A stretch of 11,748 nucleotides of DNA from CAILAD01 sp964397085 (GTDB taxonomy: Bacteria > Patescibacteriota > Saccharimonadia > CAILAD01 > BJGX01), in the NCBI GenBank assembly GCA_964397085.1, contig CAYNHH010000027.1:1-11748 (forward strand). The letters are read 5' to 3'. The position numbers and the translations under genes were made by a program. The notes under the pieces are model-generated. The model ran no database searches and was not told where the DNA came from. It saw only the letters and a list, made by a program, of their open reading frames with translations. The stretch's first letter is position 1; every line of letters begins with the position of its first letter. This document shows, one piece after another, positions 7,302-11,748 of the stretch.

Positions 7302-7331
7302 TTGACATCGTAAAAATACTTATGCTATTGT
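7302..7331 (+). promoter_or_regulatory. Strong promoter of the second tandem paralogue
   Basis: TTGACA (7302-7307), an 18-base spacer and TATTGT (7326-7331) preceded by TTATGC repeat the architecture at 6071-6100. Predicted start is about 7338. The leader is slightly longer than in the first copy. No terminator hairpin is visible between 7248 and this promoter, so read-through from the first paralogue is possible. Confidence 0.75.
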
Positions 7332-7345
7332 AAAAAGGATTACAA
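7328..7345. promoter_or_regulatory. Perfect CRP-like dyad, second copy
   Basis: TTGTAA-AAAGGA-TTACAA has the same half-sites, spacing and position relative to the -10 box as the dyad at 6097-6114. Only one base of the centre has changed, although surrounding leader sequence has diverged by substitutions and insertions. Confidence 0.6.
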
Positions 7346-7395
7346 AAATTCGATTTAGCAAAAAAAACATAAAAATAATATCAGGAGACACTTCA

Positions 7396-8478
7396 GTGTT
7401 AAAAAATAGTATCAGTAAAATAATTCAAAAGAGTAACCAGCTAGCGCTAATAGTGTCGGCTTTGGCTATTCTAGTCATGCCATTTTTATCCGCCACTACT
7501 ACCCAGGCTGCTCAAATTACCTCACGTAAGGTTACTCTTGGTAGCTCCACACCTTCTGCCTCTACATCCTACACGTTAAGTACCGCAGCTTTACCTACCG
7601 CTACAGCAGTGCAATCACTTGAGCTTGTAGCCTGTACGACTGCATCTGGTGCATGTTCAACTCCATCAGGCTTCACAAGTGTAGGCTCTGCCACCACTGG
7701 TGTAACCACTGGTCTTGGTACTAACACCGGCTGGACCAACAATACTTCTACTGCTGGTAAGCTTCGTATTACTCAGACCAACGCCGTTGCACCATCTGGT
7801 GTAGTATCTGTGCCATGGACAGCAGTCACCAACCCTTCAACAACAAACACTACCTTCTTCTTACGCATGACTACTTACTCAGATACGGCATGGGTAACTC
7901 CTATAGACACGGGCGTTATCGCTGTTTCTACTTCAACCGCAATTACCGTGACTGCCTCAGTAGATGAGACACTCACTTTCTGCACTGGCACGTCTGGTAT
8001 CACCTCATCAAGTTGTGCAGGCGCCACCGGCTCTAGCGTAGCTCTTGGCACACTTACTTCTAGTAGTACTGGCTCTGGTACCTCACAAATAGGTATCACT
8101 ACCAATGCTGGCACCGGCTATGCAATCACGTATTTCGGTCCTACGCTTACCTCTGGTGCTAACACAGTTACTGCTATTGGTGGTACTGCAGCGGCCTCAA
8201 CGCAAAATACTTCACAGTTCGGTATCAACCTACGAGCCAATACGGTACCAACGATTGGTTCAGACCCTGCTGGTGCAGGCTCTGGTACACCTACCGCCCA
8301 GTACAACATCGTCAATAGCTATGCTTTTGTAGCCTCTACGGCCACAAGTGTTGCGAGTGCGGGTGCAGCTGATGCCTTCCGTCTCTACACCGTCTCGTAT
8401 ATTGCCAACATTCCTGCATTGCAAGCACCTGGCTCATATACTACTACTCTTACGTACGTCGGTACTGCAACCTTCTAG
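7396..8478 (+). CDS. Secreted Thr/Ser/Ala-rich surface protein, tandem paralogue 2
   Basis: 360 residues, closely related to the gene at 6157. The GTG start has AGGAG at 7383-7387, 8 bases upstream, within an identical leader segment. The signal peptide (1-38, TQA-A) and the four cysteines (80/87 and 196/207) are conserved. The N-terminal half (about 50-140) differs most; from TTFFLRMTTYSD (about 152) to the end the proteins are nearly the same, with blocks such as SVDETLTFCTGTSGITSSSC, GTSQIGITTNAG, TSQFGINLRANTVPTIG and a Tyr-rich final strand region. A variable N-terminal half over a fixed C-terminal half suggests the former is the exposed face and the latter packs or anchors (inference). 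Function is unrecognised. It is followed by a hairpin and the DUF916-like gene, 55 bases downstream. Confidence 0.85.
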   Translation: MLKNSISKIIQKSNQLALIVSALAILVMPFLSATTTQAAQITSRKVTLGSSTPSASTSYTLSTAALPTATAVQSLELVACTTASGACSTPSGFTSVGSATTGVTTGLGTNTGWTNNTSTAGKLRITQTNAVAPSGVVSVPWTAVTNPSTTNTTFFLRMTTYSDTAWVTPIDTGVIAVSTSTAITVTASVDETLTFCTGTSGITSSSCAGATGSSVALGTLTSSSTGSGTSQIGITTNAGTGYAITYFGPTLTSGANTVTAIGGTAAASTQNTSQFGINLRANTVPTIGSDPAGAGSGTPTAQYNIVNSYAFVASTATSVASAGAADAFRLYTVSYIANIPALQAPGSYTTTLTYVGTATF

Positions 8479-8481
8479 AGA

Positions 8482-8511
8482 AAGCCTGTAAAAAACTATC
8501 TTTGTAGGCTT
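8482..8511 (+). terminator. Hairpin after the second paralogue, weak terminator candidate
   Basis: AAGCCTGTAAA (8482-8492) pairs with TTTGTAGGCTT (8501-8511) as an 11-base stem including two G-U pairs, with an 8-base loop. It starts 3 bases after the stop codon at 8478. No run of T follows, so it may be an mRNA 3'-end stabiliser or processing hairpin rather than an intrinsic terminator. Confidence 0.4.
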
Positions 8512-8519
8512 GAGTTCGA

Positions 8520-8525
8520 TATAAT
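8520..8525 (+). promoter_or_regulatory. -10 box of the DUF916-like gene
   Basis: A perfect TATAAT lies 8 bases before the ATG at 8534, so transcription should begin within about 2 bases of the start codon. No Shine-Dalgarno is present and no good -35 is seen at 16-18 bases upstream. Confidence 0.55.
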
Positions 8526-8533
8526 ATGTACAA

Positions 8534-9619
8534 ATGCAGAATAAAATCATTCAATACCTAACTCGAATATTTCTGCTCATCACTCTGCTAGCCCAGGTAC
8601 TATTGCCTACGCTTGCTCATGCTGAAGCTGGGCAAGCCCTTTCTATATCTCCACCTGTTCTTGAGCTGAAGGGCGATCCTGGTGAAGTAGTAGTTGCATC
8701 TATCAAGCTTACTAATGTCTCTAGCGGCAATCTTCTTATTAAAAATCAAGTCAACGACTTCGGTGCTAAAGGTGAAAATGGTGATCCTAACATTATCTTT
8801 GATTACACCAAAGAGACCAGCTACTCTCTGCAAAGCTGGGTACAAGCACCACCGCCATTTATTTTGGCGCCCAAGCAAAGCAAGGTAGTGCAGTTTCCTA
8901 TTACTATTCCAGCAGATGCTGAGCCAGGTGGTCACTATGCAGTATTTCGATTTACTGGGCAAGCTCCAGAGCTAGAAGAGACAGGCGTGGCTATCTCGGC
9001 CAGCCTTGGTTCTTTAGTACTCTTAAGAGTATCTGGCAATATTACTGAGAAAGCTTCGCTGGTGGAGTATTATAGTGCCACCCCGGCATTTGAAAAGTCA
9101 TCATTTTTTGAGACTGGCCCTATTAGCTTTGTAGAGCGTATCCGTAACGACGGCAACACTCATATACGCCCAACTGGTACTATAGAGGTAAAGGATATGT
9201 TTGGCCGTACTACAAGTACCCTCAGAGTGAATGGTGAGCCAGGCAATCAGCAAGATTCACCGCGTAGTATCTTGCCGCAAAGTATCCGTAAGTTTCAGCA
9301 AACACTTTCTACCAAGTGGATGTTTGGACGCTATACTGCCAACATGAAGCTGACGTACGGCAATGGTAATGTGCCTATGGAATCATCGGTAGCTTTCTGG
9401 GTAATTCCTTACAAACTTATCTTGCTTGTTATTGCTCTGATACTCATCGTATTCTTCTTGCTCAGATTTATCTTCCGCAAGTACAATGCTCACATTATCA
9501 AGTTGGCACAAAAAGCCCAGGTAGAACAACCTACCCACGCTAGCAAGCCTGTGCCACCAAAGGCTCACCCAGCTACTACAAAACGTCCGCATCCTAGCAA
9601 AAAACCACCCAAAAAGTAA
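8534..9619 (+). CDS. DUF916 / WxL-interacting-like membrane-anchored surface protein
   Basis: 361 residues. The signal peptide covers 1-30 (hydrophobic 9-28, AHA-E). The mature part opens with ALSISPPVLELKGDPGE, typical of the DUF916 (WxL-interacting protein peptidoglycan-binding) fold, followed by an Ig-like beta-sandwich with SWVQAPPPFILAPKQSK and the strand pair around PGGHYAVFRFTG (131-142). A second beta-domain follows (about 170-285). One membrane helix lies at about 294-312, and the tail of about 49 residues is very rich in Lys, Pro and His and should be cytoplasmic. In Gram-positive bacteria DUF916 proteins pair with WxL wall-binding proteins in cell-surface clusters; here it directly follows three secreted proteins sharing one C-terminal domain, so it may hold them at the surface (inference). 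The start codon is 8 bases from a perfect -10 box, so the message looks leaderless. A hairpin terminator follows. Confidence 0.8.
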   Translation: MQNKIIQYLTRIFLLITLLAQVLLPTLAHAEAGQALSISPPVLELKGDPGEVVVASIKLTNVSSGNLLIKNQVNDFGAKGENGDPNIIFDYTKETSYSLQSWVQAPPPFILAPKQSKVVQFPITIPADAEPGGHYAVFRFTGQAPELEETGVAISASLGSLVLLRVSGNITEKASLVEYYSATPAFEKSSFFETGPISFVERIRNDGNTHIRPTGTIEVKDMFGRTTSTLRVNGEPGNQQDSPRSILPQSIRKFQQTLSTKWMFGRYTANMKLTYGNGNVPMESSVAFWVIPYKLILLVIALILIVFFLLRFIFRKYNAHIIKLAQKAQVEQPTHASKPVPPKAHPATTKRPHPSKKPPKK

Positions 9620-9645
9620 CTGATCTCAAATACTTTTCAAAACTG

Positions 9646-9683
9646 AGTCACTACGCTTACCTAGTCTACGTAGTGACTTTCGG
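9646..9683 (+). terminator. Rho-independent terminator after the DUF916-like gene
   Basis: AGTCACTACG (9646-9655) and CGTAGTGACT (9669-9678) form a perfect 10-base stem with a 13-base loop, followed by TTCGGTTTAT, a moderately T-rich tail. It lies 27 bases after the stop codon and ahead of the murJ promoter, separating the surface block from the housekeeping genes. The stem would also form in transcripts from the other strand. Confidence 0.7.
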
Positions 9684-9714
9684 TTTATATTGTCTTATCA
9701 GCTAGCACCACACC

Positions 9715-9723
9715 TGGTATAAT
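9715..9723 (+). promoter_or_regulatory. Extended -10 promoter of murJ
   Basis: TGG-TATAAT is a perfect -10 with the TGN extension, 8 bases before the GTG start at 9732. Only a poor -35 (TTATCA, 9695-9700) lies at 17 bases. The predicted leader is about 2 bases with no Shine-Dalgarno. Confidence 0.6.
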
Positions 9724-9731
9724 ACCAAGCA

Positions 9732-11321
9732 GTGAAAAATATTCTCTCAAAGATAAATAAAACACGAGCGCTCTCAGCAGCGGCGTTTTTAATTTCATTA
9801 AGCTACCTACTCAGTAGGATTCTAGGCCTAGTGCGTGATCGCTTGCTCGCAAGTAACTTTGGCGTATCTGCTAGTACCGACGCCTATACTGCAGCATTTC
9901 GTATTCCTGACTTATTATTCACTATCCTCGTATCTGGAGCTTTTGCAGTATCATTTATTCCGGTATTTATAGGCTATGTAGAAAAGAAGAAAACTGACGA
10001 AGGCTGGCTAATGGCCAGCTCACTACTCAATATTTTCTCGTTACTCACCATTAGTCTTTGTATTGTAGCATTTATCTTTGCCCCACAGTTAGTTAGCCTC
10101 CTAGCTCCAGGATTTGATGCCGATAGAGCCACTCTCACTATCAATCTCACCAGAATAATGCTGATTACGCCATTCTTATTCTCGGTATCAAGCGTACTCG
10201 GTGCCATTCAACAGTCATTCAATAGATTCACGCTCTTTGCTATGGCTAGTGTATTTTATAATGTCGGCATAATACTTGGTATAGTAGTATTTAGTAAGTT
10301 CTTTCCTCAGCAGCCCATCTATGGAGTAGCTTGGGGTGTGGTATTTGGTGCGGCTTTGCAAGCTCTCGTGCAATTCTTGGGTATTATAGGTCTGCACTTC
10401 CATTATCGACTGAGCTTTAGACTCTTCCACCCGGGCGTTTGGAAGGTAATCAAGCTCATGATCCCGAGGTCTATCGATCTCGCGATAGACCAAGTGAATT
10501 GGGTTGTACAAACAGCAATTAGCTCCCATCTAGTAACTGGTAGTCTCACGTCATACTACTATGCAAACAATCTTAAAAATGTTCCTCTAGGGATATTTGG
10601 AATGGCCATCTCTACGGCGGTGTTTCCTAGTCTTATTAGAGCTGCCAAGTCGGGCAATAAAGCCCGCTTGGCCTCAGCCATAGTACGAGACATGCAGTTA
10701 ATAATGTTTTTTGTGATTCCGTCTGCAGCAATCGCGATAATCATGAGAGGGTACATTGTAAGAATTCTCTTTGGTTTTGGCGATCAAGCCACTGCCGATA
10801 CCCTAGGGTGGCTAGCGGGCTCAATTATCGCTACAAGTATGTTCTTTATGATTGCTCGAGTCTATTATTCTATAGAAGACACACTTACGCCACTGCTCAC
10901 CAGCCTGAGCTCAATAGTCATCAACATTGTTCTGAGTATTGTTTTGTCTTCACGTTATGGAGTGTCTGGCTTAGGTTTGGCACTGACGATATCGACATTC
11001 TATGAGCTAATTCTTCTAATGTTTATCTTACGCTTCAAGATTGGCAATTATGGGTATGGCACGATTGCCAAATCTGCTCTCAAGCTTGTGGCCGCTAGTG
11101 CAGTTATGTCAGCCTGGATGTATCTGCTCGTGTCACGAGTATTTACTCTCAACAAAAGTGATGTTGGATTTTTGACTATGGCACCGAAGTTTATTCTTAT
11201 TTCTGTAAGTGGACTTGTGATATTCTTTATAGCTGCAAAGGTACTGAGAGTCTACGAAACCGACAAAATATTGAAAAAAATTACCCACCCTATTAAAGGC
11301 CTTCGGGGGGTTAATAGGTAG
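9732..11321 (+). CDS. murJ: MurJ/MviN-family lipid II flippase
   Basis: 529 residues with about 14 hydrophobic helices, the normal size for MurJ (MOP exporter superfamily), which flips lipid II across the membrane for peptidoglycan synthesis. The N-terminal signature SRILGLVRDRLLASNFG (28-44), TDAYTAAFRIPDLL (49-62) and SGAFAVSFIPVF are diagnostic, as is the later YYYANNLKNVPLGIFGMA (about 275-292). Arg29, Arg35 and Asp50 match E. coli Arg18, Arg24 and Asp39. The positions of E. coli Arg52 and Asp269/Arg270 appear to be Phe63 and Asn279/Asn280, so part of the charged cavity is changed. GTG start; the perfect -10 is only 8 bases upstream, so it looks leaderless. The TAG stop overlaps the lepA GTG by one base (TAGTG), implying cotranscription and coupled translation. 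A charged C-terminal tail ends the protein. The family assignment is firm; the exact lipid substrate is inferred. Confidence 0.92.
   Translation: MKNILSKINKTRALSAAAFLISLSYLLSRILGLVRDRLLASNFGVSASTDAYTAAFRIPDLLFTILVSGAFAVSFIPVFIGYVEKKKTDEGWLMASSLLNIFSLLTISLCIVAFIFAPQLVSLLAPGFDADRATLTINLTRIMLITPFLFSVSSVLGAIQQSFNRFTLFAMASVFYNVGIILGIVVFSKFFPQQPIYGVAWGVVFGAALQALVQFLGIIGLHFHYRLSFRLFHPGVWKVIKLMIPRSIDLAIDQVNWVVQTAISSHLVTGSLTSYYYANNLKNVPLGIFGMAISTAVFPSLIRAAKSGNKARLASAIVRDMQLIMFFVIPSAAIAIIMRGYIVRILFGFGDQATADTLGWLAGSIIATSMFFMIARVYYSIEDTLTPLLTSLSSIVINIVLSIVLSSRYGVSGLGLALTISTFYELILLMFILRFKIGNYGYGTIAKSALKLVAASAVMSAWMYLLVSRVFTLNKSDVGFLTMAPKFILISVSGLVIFFIAAKVLRVYETDKILKKITHPIKGLRGVNR
11289..11318 (+). other. 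Hairpin over the murJ-lepA junction enclosing the lepA ribosome binding site
   Basis: CCTATTAA (11289-11296) pairs with TTAATAGG (11311-11318). The 14-base loop holds CC-TTCG-GG and a run of six G (11305-11310), the likely Shine-Dalgarno for the lepA GTG at 11321. The hairpin would hide that site until ribosomes finishing murJ melt it, consistent with translational coupling. It has no T-tract and is not a terminator. Confidence 0.45.
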
Positions 11322-11748
11322 TGCAAAACATCCGTAATTTTTGCATCATTGCCCACATAGATCATGGTAAGAGCACCCTTGCTGATAGAATGCTCGAGCT
11401 CACTGGTACAATCCAAAAACGAGCCATGAAAGCTCAGCTGCTTGACCAAATGGATCTCGAACGTGAAAAAGGCATTACTATCAAGCTACAGCCGGTGCGC
11501 ATGAGCTGGAAGAATCACGAGCTCAATCTTATTGATACACCTGGTCACGTAGATTTCAGTTATGAGGTTAGTCGTAGTCTTATGGCTTGTGAAGGCGCAA
11601 TTTTGGTTGTAGACGCAGCGCAAGGCATACAGGCGCAGACACTTGCGAATGTATATCTGGCGCTCGAGGCCAACCTTACTATTATTCCGGTTCTTAATAA
11701 AATTGATTTACCTGCCGCTGAGCCAGAGAGAGTAGCTGCAGAAGTCGC
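11321..11748 (+). CDS. lepA: Elongation factor 4 (LepA), 5' part, runs off the right edge
   Basis: The first 142 codons of an approximately 600-residue translational GTPase. LepA/EF4 acts on the ribosome, where it is linked to back-translocation or initiation and assembly under stress. The G motifs are complete so far: G1 AHIDHGKS (11-18), G2 region MDLEREKGITIK (44-55), G3 DTPGH (72-76, with the catalytic-type His76), and G4 NKID (126-129). QGIQAQT (101-107) and the NKIDLPAAEPE stretch distinguish LepA from EF-G, EF-Tu and TypA. GTG start overlaps the murJ stop by one base; the G-rich run at 11305-11310 is the likely ribosome binding site. No frameshift or missing residue is seen in the visible part. 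Confidence 0.97.
   Translation, partial: MQNIRNFCIIAHIDHGKSTLADRMLELTGTIQKRAMKAQLLDQMDLEREKGITIKLQPVRMSWKNHELNLIDTPGHVDFSYEVSRSLMACEGAILVVDAAQGIQAQTLANVYLALEANLTIIPVLNKIDLPAAEPERVAAEV

Larger units (their letters stand above)
6071..8478 (+). repeat. Tandem duplication of promoter, leader and secreted-protein gene
   Basis: Unit 1 (about 6071-7248) and unit 2 (about 7302-8478) match from the -35 box through the stop codon. The stretch from TATCAGGAG through the first codons is essentially identical, and the -35, extended -10 and dyad are all kept. Within the coding parts many third positions differ while the protein is kept, especially in the C-terminal half, so the duplication is old and both copies appear to be under protein-level selection. 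Confidence 0.85.

Noticed and set aside
6273..8332. Open frames on either strand inside the two tandem paralogues (minus 6273-6617, 6888-7085, 7875-8114 and 8118-8315; plus 8105-8332)
   Set aside because: They are shadows of the repetitive low-complexity coding sequence; the minus 6888-7085 and 8118-8315 pair look alike only because the sense genes are paralogues.
5313..8478. Type IV pilin-like reading of the small secreted proteins
   Set aside because: Their N-termini are ordinary cleaved signal peptides (LNA-A, TQA-A) with no prepilin G-F-x4-E motif, and the mature proteins are beta-rich.

Overview
The window looks like part of a Candidate Phyla Radiation (Patescibacteria) genome, most likely a Saccharibacteria-like organism. 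The evidence is the large surface protein with the 'LNYQARL...DGTYNMEFKIY' N-terminal domain common in that group, the many small secreted Thr/Ser/Ala-rich proteins, the short gaps, the frequent GTG/TTG starts, and the ordinary genetic code (stops seen are TAG and TAA; no reading frame needs UGA read as an amino acid). The taxonomic call is an inference from gene content.

Layout. Positions 1-5265 hold three genes on the minus strand, transcribed right to left: an Ig/PKD-domain membrane-anchored surface protein (5265-4342), a Crp/Fnr-family regulator (4250-3581) whose N-terminus is out of frame at a run of seven T, and a very large secreted repetitive surface protein (TTG start at 3464) that is open to the left edge. 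A short divergent promoter region at 5266-5312 separates these from the plus-strand genes. Those are three secreted proteins sharing one C-terminal domain (5313-6056, and the tandem paralogues 6157-7248 and 7396-8478), then a DUF916/WxL-interacting-like membrane-anchored protein (8534-9619) ending in a hairpin terminator. A housekeeping pair follows: a MurJ/MviN-type lipid II flippase (9732-11321), overlapping by one base with lepA (elongation factor 4), which runs off the right edge.

How the parts may fit. Nearly everything left of murJ is cell-surface material plus one regulator. The three promoters of the secreted-protein family each carry a dyad at the -10 region matching or approximating TGTAA-N6-TTACA. 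This has the geometry of a CRP-family site (TGTGA-N6-TCACA), and a CRP-family regulator is encoded next door. That regulator is intact only if one T is removed from a T7 run, so the locus may be a surface coat under a switchable or slippage-dependent regulator, or the T7 may be a sequencing error. Four genes (5265 minus, 5313, 8534, 9732) have a -10 box 6-8 bases from the start codon and no Shine-Dalgarno, so they look leaderless; the others have clear ribosome binding sites. No tRNA, rRNA, CRISPR array, insertion sequence or integrase was seen, and no gene-free stretch exceeds about 150 bases.
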